NCBI GenBank assembly: GCA_037367405.1
Contig: JAZKJV010003265.1
Coordinates: 16,503 to 80,502, forward strand
Direction: 5' to 3'
Source of the DNA: Ottelia alismoides
Lineage: Eukaryota > Streptophyta > Magnoliopsida > Alismatales > Hydrocharitaceae
DNA: 64,000 bases
Positions within the stretch are counted from its first letter, which is position 1. Every line of letters begins with the position of its first letter. This document shows positions 8,778-16,363 of the stretch, piece by piece. The notes beneath the pieces are model-generated. The model did not search any database and was not told the DNA's origin. It saw only the letters and a program-made list of their open reading frames with translations. The translations under genes were made by a program, and so were the position numbers.

Positions 8778-9221
8778 TCACAGGCCCATCTGGAACTCAT
8801 AGATCGTGATCCCGTCACTTGCGCCGCGAACGGGTCTCACCCCGCTCAGCACGGTGTGCTCCGACGAGATCCCACTGAGGCGGTAAGCCACAAAGAGATC
8901 GAGGATCATGGCATTCGCCAGACAGGCCACCTGGAGCCAGGTCGGATTCGTCACCACCTCACTCAGGTAGTACCGACCGTCGCGGCCCCAATAGTCGTAA
9001 AAGTGCTCAAAGCGACACCGCCCGTGAGCGGCGATTGTGTCGAGGTTATCGACCGCCAGAAAGTCCGCATCGCGGTCATAGGCGTAGTAGTCCACCCACG
9101 GCAGCGAGTCCGGCCAAGACAGCGTCTTCGCCAGCTCGTGCTCGATCCGGTTTTGCAGGGCGCGAAAACGCGCCGCGCTTTCTGCCAGCCACTCCGAGGT
9201 TTCCAATACGGTTTCCGTCAT
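8778..9221 (-). CDS. Hypothetical protein, paralogue of the gene at 8240
   Basis: 147 aa. The central block 'AVDNLDTIAAHGRCRFEH' and 'NPTWLQVACLANAMI' match its neighbour. The N-terminal half is helical and acidic and more divergent. It is the first gene after RNA element copy 1 and its leader, so the pair probably forms one transcript. Function unknown. Confidence 0.68.
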   Translation of the reverse strand: MTETVLETSEWLAESAARFRALQNRIEHELAKTLSWPDSLPWVDYYAYDRDADFLAVDNLDTIAAHGRCRFEHFYDYWGRDGRYYLSEVVTNPTWLQVACLANAMILDLFVAYRLSGISSEHTVLSGVRPVRGASDGITIYEFQMGL

Positions 9222-9293
9222 GGGTTCTCTCCAGTAAGGTTAAAAACCCTGGCACGGAAACACGGCCCGGACGGGAGTGTTCCCGTCCGGGCC
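9222..9293 (-). promoter_or_regulatory. Leader hairpin upstream of the 8778 gene
   Basis: A perfect 13-bp stem (9264-9276 with 9281-9293, loop GTGT) lies 43 bp upstream of the start. A weaker pairing of GGTT with AACC surrounds the GGAGAG Shine-Dalgarno. Confidence 0.6.
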
Positions 9294-9303
9294 TGATCAA
9301 CGA

Positions 9304-9424
9304 TGCCTGCTGCACGCCCGAAGGCGCGGCCACCTGAAGCACAGGCACAAGGTGGCGATTCTCCGGGATTAGCGAGGGCGGAGGCCTCGGCGATGAAAAC
9401 GTCATCGCAGCGTCGGACATCGGC
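9304..9424 (-). ncRNA. Pseudoknotted RNA-like element, copy 1
   Basis: Outer stem TGCCTG 9304-9309 with CAGGCA 9342-9347; inner hairpin CGCC/GGCG with a UUCG loop on the minus strand; GCCACC 9329-9334 pairs with GGTGGC 9351-9356, crossing the outer stem. A hairpin GCGATG/CATCGC and an AGG/CCT hairpin follow. Element boundaries are approximate. Confidence 0.7.
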
Positions 9425-9455
9425 TTTTTGCAAACGCCTCGCGGGAAGCGCTTGG

Positions 9456-9487
9456 AAAAAGCGCCCTGGTGCCTTTCGGCGCCAGGG
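9456..9487 (-). terminator. Intrinsic terminator after the 9533 gene
   Basis: Stem CCCTGGTGCC / GGCGCCAGGG with loop TTTC, followed on the minus strand by GCGC and then TTTTT. It separates the upstream gene from RNA element copy 1. Confidence 0.75.
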
Positions 9488-9532
9488 GAATCGGTCCCGA
9501 CCGAACGGTCTCGCCGCGCTGGGCGAATGCCG

Positions 9533-9769
9533 TCAACCGGCTGATGTTGAGACGATCAACGCCTCTGCTCGGTAGCGCCGCTCGGCATCGGCAAAGCCGA
9601 CCCAACGGCCGTCCCGGTCGAGGCCTCGGGCAGCGAGTTCGGCTCGCGCCAGGCGATTTAGATCGACCTTGCCCTGGGCGACCGCCACCAGCACCGGGAT
9701 GGATAACGGTTGAATCCCGTTCTCATAGGCATCGACCCCAATGGGGATCAGGCACTGGGTCAGGTTCAT
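9533..9769 (-). CDS. Hypothetical protein (78 aa) downstream of RadC
   Basis: It begins 12 bp after the RadC-like gene's stop and ends before an intrinsic terminator, so it is probably the last gene of a RadC unit. The sequence is mixed helix and strand with no recognisable motif ('SIPVLVAVAQGKVDLNRLAR'). Function unknown. Confidence 0.55.
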   Translation of the reverse strand: MNLTQCLIPIGVDAYENGIQPLSIPVLVAVAQGKVDLNRLARAELAARGLDRDGRWVGFADAERRYRAEALIVSTSAG

Positions 9770-9781
9770 ACCCTGTCCTCC

Positions 9782-10270
9782 CTAGATCAATCCGTGCTCG
9801 GCGAAGGAATAGGTCCCTTCGCCGACGATGAAATGATCCAGCACTCGCACCTCCACGAGTTCCAGCGCTTGCTGGAGCTTGCGGGTGATATGCCGGTCGG
9901 CCTCGCTCGGTTCCGCCACCCCGGACGGGTGGTTATGGGCGAAGATGACCGCCGCCGCATTCAGCGCCAAGGATTTCTTGACCACTTCGCGCGGGTAGAC
10001 GGTGGCGCTATCGATCGTGCCCTGGAACAGCTCCTCGAAGGCCAGCAGGCGATGCTGGTTGTCGAGGAACAGGACGGCGAACACTTCGTATTCGCGATCC
10101 GCGAGGTGCAATTGCACGGCTTCCCGTGCCGCGTTGGGCGAGGTCAACGCCGCGCCGCGTCGAAACACGGTTCGGGCTAACGCAGCCCGCGCGGCGGCGA
10201 GAATGTCGTTTGGTCCGGCAACCGCATAGCGGCCTTCGGTATCCCGAACAAAGAGGGTTTGGTCGATCAT
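9782..10270 (-). CDS. RadC-family JAB metalloprotein
   Basis: 162 aa, with the MPN+/JAB zinc motif 'HNHPSG' followed by Ser-x-x-Asp ('[11 protein letters not shown]') and the preceding '[11 protein letters not shown]'-like helix of the RadC family. It lacks the N-terminal HhH part found in chromosomal RadC, like most mobile-element forms. Such proteins are common ICE and phage cargo; the substrate is not established. The leader carries a hairpin over its Shine-Dalgarno. Confidence 0.85.
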   Translation of the reverse strand: MIDQTLFVRDTEGRYAVAGPNDILAAARAALARTVFRRGAALTSPNAAREAVQLHLADREYEVFAVLFLDNQHRLLAFEELFQGTIDSATVYPREVVKKSLALNAAAVIFAHNHPSGVAEPSEADRHITRKLQQALELVEVRVLDHFIVGEGTYSFAEHGLI

Positions 10271-10340
10271 GGCTTTTCTCCGGTTGGATGAACATCCGGA
10301 GACGCCAGACCCGTGACCGGGGAAGGTGTCCCCGGTTGGG
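10271..10340 (-). promoter_or_regulatory. Two-hairpin leader of the RadC-like gene
   Basis: CTCCGG at 10278-10283 pairs with CCGGAG at 10296-10301 and covers the GGAGAA Shine-Dalgarno. A second stem, ACCGGGGA/TCCCCGGT, sits at 10315-10336. Confidence 0.65.
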
Positions 10341-10358
10341 TTGATTTAACCGTCGCTG

Positions 10359-10796
10359 TTACGCAGTCCGCTTGAAAAAGACACCGTCGGCGTCCTTCTG
10401 CTTGCGGCCATGGAAGGTTTTGCCCTTTCGGACAAACCGATAGCCGCCGGGAGTTTCGGTCACGCGCGGGGCGATGACGGTGCCCATGAAGGTGGTCACT
10501 TGGTCAGTCCCGCTGGCGTTGCGTGTGACGTAAAACATCGCGCCCTGGCCGACTTGGCAGTTGTCGTCGAGGCCCTGAATTTCGGCCTGGCTAAGCGCCT
10601 GGTTGTGGGCGTCGGCTTCGTCGCGCGTCAGGTCCATTTGGCCCCAATTGGGGTCGAAGGTGCCGTATTGCGGAAAGGACAGCAGATACCCCAAGCAGCG
10701 CTCGACACCATTGCTATCGGCATAGGTGATGAGCGACCCCAGATTGTTGAGGTCAGCACGGGCCAGCGCCCGCCGCGATTTTGCGGAATTCGACAT
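10359..10796 (-). CDS. Hypothetical accessory protein (145 aa)
   Basis: The first 15 residues are basic. The rest has two beta-rich stretches ('GAMFYVTRNASGTDQVTTFM', 'GGYRFVRKGKTFHGRK'). No motif is recognised. It is the gene directly served by RNA element copy 2 and the hairpin leader at 10797-10867, and it shares a strand with the RadC-like gene. Confidence 0.6.
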   Translation of the reverse strand: MSNSAKSRRALARADLNNLGSLITYADSNGVERCLGYLLSFPQYGTFDPNWGQMDLTRDEADAHNQALSQAEIQGLDDNCQVGQGAMFYVTRNASGTDQVTTFMGTVIAPRVTETPGGYRFVRKGKTFHGRKQKDADGVFFKRTA

Positions 10797-10867
10797 GGCT
10801 TTTCTCCGGTTGGAAATAAAAAACCGGAGAAAGGCGAAACCCCTGGCCGGGGAGCTTTCCCCGGTTG
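10797..10867 (-). promoter_or_regulatory. Two-hairpin leader of the 10359 gene
   Basis: CTCCGGTT 10804-10811 pairs perfectly with AACCGGAG 10822-10829, enclosing the GGAGAAA Shine-Dalgarno. The upstream stem CCGGGGA/TCCCCGG spans 10847-10864. Confidence 0.7.
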
Positions 10868-10884
10868 GGTGGTAGGTTCAACGA

Positions 10885-11003
10885 TGCCTACTGCGCGCCG
10901 TTCGGCGCGGCCACCTGAAGGCGCAGGCACAAGGTGGCGGATCTCCGGGATTCACGAGGGCGGAGGCCTCGGCGATAGAAAACGCTATCGCAACGCTGAG
11001 CCT
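10885..11003 (-). ncRNA. Pseudoknotted RNA-like element, copy 2
   Basis: TGCCTAC 10885 with GCAGGCA ending 10929 gives one A-C mismatch on plus but a G-U pair on minus. Inner hairpin CGCGCC/GGCGCG; pseudoknot GCCACC 10910-10915 with GGTGGC 10933-10938; hairpin GCGATA/TATCGC 10972-10991 covaries with the other copies. The 3' plus-strand end lacks the usual CATCGGC. Confidence 0.7.
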
Positions 11004-11014
11004 TGAGTTTAATA

Positions 11015-11059
11015 GCTTTTTTGAATCGTCCGCAAGGGCTGCGGACGATTCAAAAAAGC
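11015..11059. repeat. Perfect 19-bp inverted repeat
   Basis: Arms 11015-11033 and 11041-11059 (start GCTTTTTTGAATCG) are exact inverse complements separated by AAGGGCT. It directly follows the terminator of the methyltransferase-like gene and could act as a second, bidirectional terminator. Confidence 0.7.
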
Positions 11060-11075
11060 CCCCGCCGGAGCGGGG
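11052..11075 (-). terminator. Intrinsic terminator after the methyltransferase-like gene
   Basis: Stem CCCCGC/GCGGGG (loop TCCG on minus) followed by GC and TTTTTT on the minus strand. Confidence 0.75.
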
Positions 11076-11147
11076 AAATGGGAGACTTGCAAGATGCTAC
11101 CGCGCCCCTTGCAGGGCAGGGCCGCGCCCCGCAAGGGTACTTAAAAC

Positions 11148-12254
11148 TCAGCGAATCGTGACTACCTGTCCGAAGGTCGGACTACCTTCCGTGAAATCCA
11201 GCGCCCGGATGACCGCGACGAACACATCCGTTGCGGTGCGAACCTCCGTCACGCGGTCGCCGTGTGCCTCCGTCGTCACCGACATCACCTTGTCCTTATG
11301 TGTGTCGCCCTTGATGACATAGGTTCGTTGCCCATCGTTGGCGCGGACCACGCCCGCCACTTGCCCGGCGGCGAGCGCCAGGGCGAGGTGCCAGCGCGAC
11401 AGTGCCCGTAGCGGCCGTCGCTGCGTCTGCGCCGAGCGGCCCAGATGCAGCCCGAGCTGCGGCCAGAGGCAAGGAAACCGGCGGATCTCGTCGAGGAGCT
11501 GCGCCGGGTCGATGTCCACCAGTCGGAAGCCAATGGCGCCGCTGGGCGCCGACGGAACCGGGTACGGTTCCCCGGCCCAGACCTCCGGCAACACGTCGGT
11601 GTTGTCGCCCTTGGCGATGGCGTCCAGCCAGGCTCGCGCTTCCGCCGCTTCCCCGGCCGGAATGGGCTCCATCGAGCGGATACCCATCACCACCGCTTGC
11701 TGGTAGGTATCGACCGCCGCGCGATAGGCCACGACCGAGCGGAATTGGCCGGTGATCCAGCCAATCAGCTCCCGGTCCAAGGTATAGGTCGGCACGATCA
11801 GCACCAGAATGCCGTTCGGCTGCAACAGTCGGACGGCGCGCTGGTAAAACACCTTCTCCAGGCGCTTCCGGCCTTTGCTGTCGGAATCCCCGGTCTGGCC
11901 TTTGTCGCTGACCAGATCGCCATACGGCGGATTGAGCCAGAGCAGCCCAAAACTCCGGGGCGAGACGATCGTGTCTTGATAGTCGCCGTGGATCACCCGA
12001 TCCAAGAGTTCCTTGGCGTGCCAGGCCCGTTCGCGGTTGTACTCGATGCCATAGGCCTCACTCCGCTCGGCGCCGAGATACGCCTTGCACTCGGCCAGGG
12101 CGATGCCTTCGCCGGCACAGGGGTCGATGATCCGCATCGTCCCACGGGTGGACGGTTCCAGCATCGACAAGATCCGGCCGATGGTGTCCGCGTCGGTCGG
12201 GAAATACCCATCCTTCACGAAATTCCGCGCCAGTCGTTGAAACATCAAAGCCAT
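11148..12254 (-). CDS. DUF6094-like DNA adenine methyltransferase
   Basis: 368 aa. An S-adenosylmethionine-binding loop 'IDPCAGEGIALAE' lies near residue 45 and the N6-adenine catalytic motif 'LNPPYGDL' near 105, followed by 'YQRAVRLLQPNGILVLIVP'. This is a complete gamma/beta-type methylase core. The C-terminal 150 residues form an extra domain of unknown role. No restriction partner is adjacent, so it is an orphan, perhaps protecting DNA after transfer. RNA copy 3 and a hairpin leader precede it; a terminator follows. Confidence 0.82.
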   Translation of the reverse strand: MALMFQRLARNFVKDGYFPTDADTIGRILSMLEPSTRGTMRIIDPCAGEGIALAECKAYLGAERSEAYGIEYNRERAWHAKELLDRVIHGDYQDTIVSPRSFGLLWLNPPYGDLVSDKGQTGDSDSKGRKRLEKVFYQRAVRLLQPNGILVLIVPTYTLDRELIGWITGQFRSVVAYRAAVDTYQQAVVMGIRSMEPIPAGEAAEARAWLDAIAKGDNTDVLPEVWAGEPYPVPSAPSGAIGFRLVDIDPAQLLDEIRRFPCLWPQLGLHLGRSAQTQRRPLRALSRWHLALALAAGQVAGVVRANDGQRTYVIKGDTHKDKVMSVTTEAHGDRVTEVRTATDVFVAVIRALDFTEGSPTFGQVVTIR

Positions 12255-12336
12255 ATCGATTTCTCCTCAAGCGGTGATTGAACATCACCCCAGCGAGAAA
12301 CCAATCCCCAGCGGGAAGGATTTCCCGCCAGGGTGG
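12255..12336 (-). promoter_or_regulatory. Two-hairpin leader of the methyltransferase-like gene
   Basis: TTTCTC pairs with GAGAAA (12260-12300) around an inner GGTGAT/ATCACC hairpin, covering the GGAGAAA Shine-Dalgarno. An upstream GC stem (CGGGAA/TTCCCG) lies at about 12307-12334. Confidence 0.7.
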
Positions 12337-12346
12337 GTTTTAACGT

Positions 12347-12470
12347 TGCCTGCTACACGCGGTTAAGCGCGGCCACCTGAAGCGCAGGCACAAGGTGACA
12401 AAGGGTTCCCTGGATTTTCGAGGCGGGAAGCCTCGACGACTGAAACGCAGTCGCACCGTCAGACATCGGC
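12347..12470 (-). ncRNA. Pseudoknotted RNA-like element, copy 3
   Basis: TGCCTGC 12347-12353 with GCAGGCA 12384-12390; pseudoknot GCCACC 12372-12377 with GGTGAC 12394-12399 (the odd pair is G-U only on minus). Hairpins CGAGGC/GCCTCG and GCGACT/AGTCGC (inferred from the sequence) follow, ending in CATCGGC. Confidence 0.72.
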
Positions 12471-12502
12471 TTTTTGCAGACGCCTCGCGGGGAAGCGCCT
12501 GG

Positions 12503-12533
12503 AAAAAGCCCCCGGTCGCCAAAGCGGCCGGGG
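12503..12533 (-). terminator. Intrinsic terminator after the 12545 gene
   Basis: CCCCGG(T)CGC pairs with GCG(G)CCGGGG around a 4-nt loop, followed by GGGC and TTTTT on the minus strand. Confidence 0.75.
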
Positions 12534-12544
12534 TTGGGGTTGCC

Positions 12545-13048
12545 TTACAAGCACAGCAGCAGATTGCCGAGGCGCTCTCGCTGTTCCTCGATCAAGGCAC
12601 CATCCGGCGCAAAGACCCAAGCAGCCGGTCGACCGTAGATGACGACTGCGGGGTCTGGCACCGCCCATCGAAGAGAACCGGGAAACTGCGGCATCCATCG
12701 CTGCATCCCGGTCCAAATCTCGCTGACCGCTTCCGTATACGACCGCCGTTTCTCGGCCGCTGTGCAATCAAAGCTCGCTTCCGATTCCTTGCAGGCGTAT
12801 TCGACCTCGAACAGGATGCCGAACTGGCCCGCCAGGCGGGCGACAAACGTGATGTCATCCCACATTTGCTCGCGTAAGCGGCCCAACAGCGCCGCGTCCC
12901 TTTCGAGCTGCATGAGCGTCTTCTGATCGTTGCTGTACTCGTTGAGATCACCCCAACGATCGCTCAAGCAGAACGACAGCTCCCATTCGACTTGTTGGCT
13001 CGGACCCACGGTGACCGGCCAGACCCGGACAGGGGCAATGCTATCCAT
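12545..13048 (-). CDS. Hypothetical protein (167 aa)
   Basis: It overlaps the upstream gene's end by 8 bp, making it the last of a three-gene unit (14218-12545). The central part is strongly helical with several acidic residues ('QLERDAALLGRLREQMWDD'), and there is a conserved-looking Trp-rich segment ('WTGMQRWMPQFPGSLRW'). Family not recognised. An intrinsic terminator follows its stop. Confidence 0.62.
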   Translation of the reverse strand: MDSIAPVRVWPVTVGPSQQVEWELSFCLSDRWGDLNEYSNDQKTLMQLERDAALLGRLREQMWDDITFVARLAGQFGILFEVEYACKESEASFDCTAAEKRRSYTEAVSEIWTGMQRWMPQFPGSLRWAVPDPAVVIYGRPAAWVFAPDGALIEEQRERLGNLLLCL

Positions 13049-13541
13049 GACCGATCGCCTGCCGCGTCACGTCGGCCGCTGTCGGGTCACTGAACAAATC
13101 CGTTTGTCCCTCGTCACCGTCATCGTCCGGGATCGGTTCGATGCCAGTGATCGCCCGCGCCTCATCCACCAGATCCGCCAGGGTTTGGTGCGCGTCGATT
13201 GCGCCCATGGTCGACAAGGACAGGCCCGCCACTTGGCGGGCGAACTGGGCCATGCGGGTTGATCGCCGCCATTCGAGCACGCAGGATGCCGGTTTGGGCT
13301 TTTCGTCCACCGCTGTCGCGGCGAATTCGAGGGCGTTGTCGTCCGCTTCCTCGTAGTCGTCGTACACCAAGGGCATCGCCGCCGTGTCATCCCAGATCGT
13401 CCCGGCATCGAACGCCGCCTCGGCCATGGCGATGGCCTCGGCCTCATCTCTGGCCTCGACGCCGACCACCACGACATGCTGATAGGCAAGTTGGTAGCGC
13501 ACCTCGAACCAGCGCGGTTTCCCTTTCCGTTTGCGGCTCAT
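13041..13541 (-). CDS. Hypothetical protein (166 aa)
   Basis: ATG 13541 overlaps the preceding stop as ATGA. The first 60 residues resemble a small alpha/beta 'KRKGKPRWFEVRYQLAYQHV' module with repeated Ala/Glu helix ('EAIAMAEAAF'). The remainder is acidic. Translationally coupled to its neighbours; no known motif. Confidence 0.62.
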   Translation of the reverse strand: MSRKRKGKPRWFEVRYQLAYQHVVVVGVEARDEAEAIAMAEAAFDAGTIWDDTAAMPLVYDDYEEADDNALEFAATAVDEKPKPASCVLEWRRSTRMAQFARQVAGLSLSTMGAIDAHQTLADLVDEARAITGIEPIPDDDGDEGQTDLFSDPTAADVTRQAIGHG

Positions 13542-14218
13542 GCGGCCACCCCTAGCGTGTCGCGGGTTGCGGGTGCCGGCTTTTCGGACTCGGCCGATTC
13601 CAGGTCGCTGGGGTCCGTCAGCACGGTGAACGCCGTATCGAGCAGGGTTTGCCAACGCAGCGAGACCACCCACGGATGGCAACCCGGTTCCGCGATTCGG
13701 AACCAGCGCTTTTTGAGATCGACGACCCGCAAGATCTGCGCGGTCACCGCATCGCCGTTGCGGCGTTGCCAACGAGCCGAGCGGCCCAATCGAATCGTCT
13801 GACCGTCCTTCAGCGCTTGCAGTCGCGCTTTCTGTGCCCTGATCCAGGTCGCCCTCTCAACGCAGCGCGCCCGCCAAGCGAGCGCGCCCGGGTGCTCGGT
13901 CGGCGACAGCAGATCCAGAATTGCCGCCGGACATTCGGCGTTAAAGGGTTCCATTTCCTCATGCACATCCTTCCAGCCGAAATTCCACTGCTCGTTGGCC
14001 TTGCGACCACGCGAGCGATTGATCAGAAAAACGCAACCAAAGACCTTGCGCGTCCCGCACGGCTTCTTGACGCGCTCGATCGCAAAATACGCGACCTCCC
14101 GCACCAACGCCGCGCCCAGGACTTTCCAGGTGCCTTCGTCGTTGTCGCATTCAATTTGCCGGGTCAGAAACGCAATCGTCCCGACCCCCGGTTCTTTATG
14201 CAAATTGGTCCAGCCCAT
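13538..14218 (-). CDS. DUF6927-like hypothetical protein (226 aa)
   Basis: The start 'MGWTNLHKEPG' and the later 'REVAYFAIE' and 'GCVFLINRSRG' segments resemble plasmid and ICE proteins I know as DUF6927; the assignment is from memory. It leads a three-gene unit and is preceded by RNA copy 4 plus a perfect leader hairpin. Function unknown; the C-terminus is low complexity. Confidence 0.62.
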   Translation of the reverse strand: MGWTNLHKEPGVGTIAFLTRQIECDNDEGTWKVLGAALVREVAYFAIERVKKPCGTRKVFGCVFLINRSRGRKANEQWNFGWKDVHEEMEPFNAECPAAILDLLSPTEHPGALAWRARCVERATWIRAQKARLQALKDGQTIRLGRSARWQRRNGDAVTAQILRVVDLKKRWFRIAEPGCHPWVVSLRWQTLLDTAFTVLTDPSDLESAESEKPAPATRDTLGVAA

Positions 14219-14293
14219 CGTGATCACCTCAAGGTTTAGAAGAAAAACCTTGCGACAGGCGGACCCCTTGCGGGAGTTCGACTCCCGCAAGGG
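14219..14293 (-). promoter_or_regulatory. Two-hairpin leader of the DUF6927-like gene
   Basis: CAAGGTTT 14230-14237 pairs perfectly with AAACCTTG 14245-14252 next to the Shine-Dalgarno. A perfect 13-bp stem joins 14265-14277 with 14281-14293. These are the cleanest hairpins of the leader family. Confidence 0.75.
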
Positions 14294-14306
14294 TGGGTTT
14301 CAACGT

Positions 14307-14426
14307 TGCCTGCTACACACCTATCGGTGTGGCCATCTGAAGCGCAGGCACAAGGTGGCGGTTCTCCGGTTTTACGAGGGCGGAGACCTCGGCGACTGAA
14401 ACGCAGTCGCACCGTCAGACATCGGC
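14307..14426 (-). ncRNA. Pseudoknotted RNA-like element, copy 4
   Basis: TGCCTGC 14307-14313 with GCAGGCA 14344-14350; inner CACACC/GGTGTG with a GATA loop on minus; pseudoknot GCCATC 14332-14337 with GGTGGC 14354-14359; hairpin GCGACT 14392 with AGTCGC ending 14410. This copy has the one base change that favours the plus strand. Confidence 0.7.
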
Positions 14427-14456
14427 TTTTTGCAGACGCCTCGGGGAAGCGCCTGG

Positions 14457-14486
14457 AAAAAGCCCCCGGTCGCCGAAGCGGCCGGG
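14457..14486 (-). terminator. Intrinsic terminator after the 14535 gene
   Basis: CCCGG(T)CGC / GCG(G)CCGGG with a 4-nt loop, followed by GGGC and TTTTT on the minus strand, nearly identical to the terminators at 12503 and 17449. Confidence 0.75.
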
Positions 14487-14534
14487 AGAATGGGGGGTCA
14501 TTCCATCGCGGTCATGTTCTGATCGGACGGAAGA

Positions 14535-15011
14535 TCAACGCCTCGATCCACGCGACAAGTGGGGACCGACGATCAGTACCCAGCGGCCAACGTGAACCAT
14601 CACACAGCCGGTTCGATCCTCGGCCGTGGCGATCGAAACGCCGAACGTCCAGGTGTTCGGCCAAGCTGTCCGGAAACTCACCCAACGCATCGGGCGGGCT
14701 TCCGTTACGTCATCGTCAGGGTCGGTCATAACCGCTGGCGGAAGGTCGTCCTCTTCGTCATCGAAGGGCACCAGGATCGCTTCGATTCGGAAGGACTCCT
14801 CCTCGTTGCCAAAGAAGTACGCCTCGACCGCCGCCGCATCGTCCAGTTGCATAGAGTCTTCCGGCGCCGACTGATCGGCTCGATCCGACCATTGCGACCG
14901 CACGATGTCCACGAGTGCGGCCTGGAGTTTCGCCTGGCTCCCGTACGCTGAGAGATCGCTGCCCGACTTGTGTTCGTAGAACAGAATGAAGACCTCATGC
15001 TGCCGGCTCAT
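14535..15011 (-). CDS. Hypothetical protein (158 aa)
   Basis: It overlaps the upstream gene by 17 bp. The N-terminus 'HEVFILFYEHKSGSDLSAYG' looks like a beta-alpha unit common to small plasmid proteins with an acidic middle ('PFDDEEDDLPPAV'). No catalytic signature is seen. Coupled with the 14995 paralogue-bearing gene. Confidence 0.6.
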   Translation of the reverse strand: MSRQHEVFILFYEHKSGSDLSAYGSQAKLQAALVDIVRSQWSDRADQSAPEDSMQLDDAAAVEAYFFGNEEESFRIEAILVPFDDEEDDLPPAVMTDPDDDVTEARPMRWVSFRTAWPNTWTFGVSIATAEDRTGCVMVHVGRWVLIVGPHLSRGSRR

Positions 15012-15699
15012 TCGAACCGCCTTGGCGCGTGGCTATCAGTTTGCGTGCCTCCTCAATCAAGTCCATCAAGCAGCCATGGGAATCCTCCAGGCCTTCCACG
15101 GGGTGGAACGGCTGGCCATCCTGGTCTGGATCGGGTTCACCCCACCGCTTCAAGCGGGCGACTTTTTGCACGAACCGGGTGATCTCGGAGATGAACGCCG
15201 GGGCCGACTCCTCACCGATCGGTAGACGGTCCTCATCGACACACCGAGCGACGATCTCCGGTTCCTGCTGACCATCCCGGTCGAGCGGCAACGACAACAA
15301 CGGCTGCACGTCCTTCTGGTCTTCGCGCTGGTCTTCGCGGTGCTCACAGAGATCGAGATCCGCCGTTCCAGAGGGATCAATCAGCACCGAGAAGGGGATG
15401 GGATCGGTTTCCCAATCGACCCCGCAGCAGGCGAAACGGCCGCGCCAGTAGAAGTGGCCGACATTTCGGACGACCAACTGACAAGACCGCTTGTCGATCT
15501 CCCGCGGATTCATCAGCAACAGCCGTCCCTGCGCCTCAAAAATGTCAACGACCACAATTTCCACCGCATTCGCCAACTTCAAGGCGCCGGCCAGACGATT
15601 CACATCGACGGCCAGTTCCTCGGTTATCGTGATGCGAGCCCAATCCATCGGGTGTCCGAGACGACTGGAATGCGTTCTGACATTGACTTTCACGTTCAT
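14995..15699 (-). CDS. Hypothetical protein, long paralogue of the 15833 gene
   Basis: 234 aa. Its first 115 residues align with the whole 117-aa product upstream: 'MNVKVNVRTHSSRLG' versus 'MKVKVNVSTLPAGLG', then 'ANAVEIV', 'LVI/VR..G.FYWR/FFWR' and 'WETD.IP'. The extra C-terminal 115 residues are acidic, with a helical end. The pair are neighbouring duplicates, each with its own hairpin leader. Function unknown. Confidence 0.66.
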   Translation of the reverse strand: MNVKVNVRTHSSRLGHPMDWARITITEELAVDVNRLAGALKLANAVEIVVVDIFEAQGRLLLMNPREIDKRSCQLVVRNVGHFYWRGRFACCGVDWETDPIPFSVLIDPSGTADLDLCEHREDQREDQKDVQPLLSLPLDRDGQQEPEIVARCVDEDRLPIGEESAPAFISEITRFVQKVARLKRWGEPDPDQDGQPFHPVEGLEDSHGCLMDLIEEARKLIATRQGGSNEPAA

Positions 15700-15702
15700 A
15701 GG

Positions 15703-15771
15703 GGTTTCTCCACAGAGGTTGATTCACCCTGACGAGAAACCGCCCCTGACGGGAAAGGATTCCCGCCTGGG
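15703..15771 (-). promoter_or_regulatory. Two-hairpin leader of the 14995 gene
   Basis: GGTTTCTC 15703-15710 with GAGAAACC 15734-15741 buries the GGAGAAA Shine-Dalgarno. The GC stem CGGGAA/TTCCCG follows within 15743-15771. Confidence 0.7.
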
Positions 15772-15832
15772 TCGAGTTTAAGGTGTGGACGTTTAGACGT
15801 CCGGGTGGTTCATGTCCCGCGCACCGGTCGGA

Positions 15833-16186
15833 TCAGATCGGCTTGCGAAGGTCGATCTCATCCTCGTCGCTAAGTAACGCCAGGAGCGGAATCCGGTCCG
15901 TTTCCCACGCAATGCCCGTTGACCGATACCAACTTCGCCAAAAGAACTCGCCTTGGCGGGTGATCACCAGCTTCTCGCAGCGAGCGTAGGACGCCAGTCC
16001 ATCGATATGGAACGCCTGATCGGGCAGCTTCTCATCCATGACGATTTCAACCGCATTGGCCATTTCAACGGCCCGAGAGCCGCTCAGCAGGGCCTTCTCC
16101 AAGAAATTGCGGATCTCGATTTCGACCCAATCCTCCGGACGACCGAGCCCTGCGGGCAACGTGCTGACATTCACTTTCACTTTCAT
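15833..16186 (-). CDS. Hypothetical protein, short paralogue of the 14995 gene
   Basis: 117 aa, equivalent to the N-terminal half of the downstream product, with matching motifs along its length ('ANAVEIVM', 'QGEFFWRSWYR', 'WETDRIPLL'). It ends in an acidic tail. It is preceded by a nearly identical leader, so the duplication included the regulatory region. Confidence 0.66.
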   Translation of the reverse strand: MKVKVNVSTLPAGLGRPEDWVEIEIRNFLEKALLSGSRAVEMANAVEIVMDEKLPDQAFHIDGLASYARCEKLVITRQGEFFWRSWYRSTGIAWETDRIPLLALLSDEDEIDLRKPI

Positions 16187-16258
16187 CGTGGTTTCTCCTC
16201 AGAGGGTAATTCACCCCGATGAGAAACCGCCCCTGACGGGAACGGATTCCCGCCGGGG
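16187..16258 (-). promoter_or_regulatory. Two-hairpin leader of the 15833 gene
   Basis: GGTTTCTC 16190-16197 with GAGAAACC 16221-16228 around the start-proximal Shine-Dalgarno. CCCC/GGGG enclosing CGGGAA/TTCCCG spans 16230-16258. Confidence 0.72.
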
Positions 16259-16319
16259 TTGTGTTTAAGATTCGGATGAATCGGCGTCCAGTTGACGCCT
16301 GTCCAATGAACCGCATTTG

Positions 16320-16346
16320 AAAAAGCCGCCCGCCGAAGCAGGCGGG
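16320..16346 (-). terminator. Intrinsic terminator after the DUF932 gene
   Basis: CCGCC.GC / GC.GGCGG hairpin with TTCG loop, then TTTTT on the minus strand, close after the stop at 16364. Confidence 0.72.
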
Positions 16347-16363
16347 TTCGTTCAGGCGGAGCC

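Noticed and set aside
11148..12254. Restriction-modification pair
   Set aside because: Only a methyltransferase-like protein is present; no nuclease lies beside it, so it is called an orphan.
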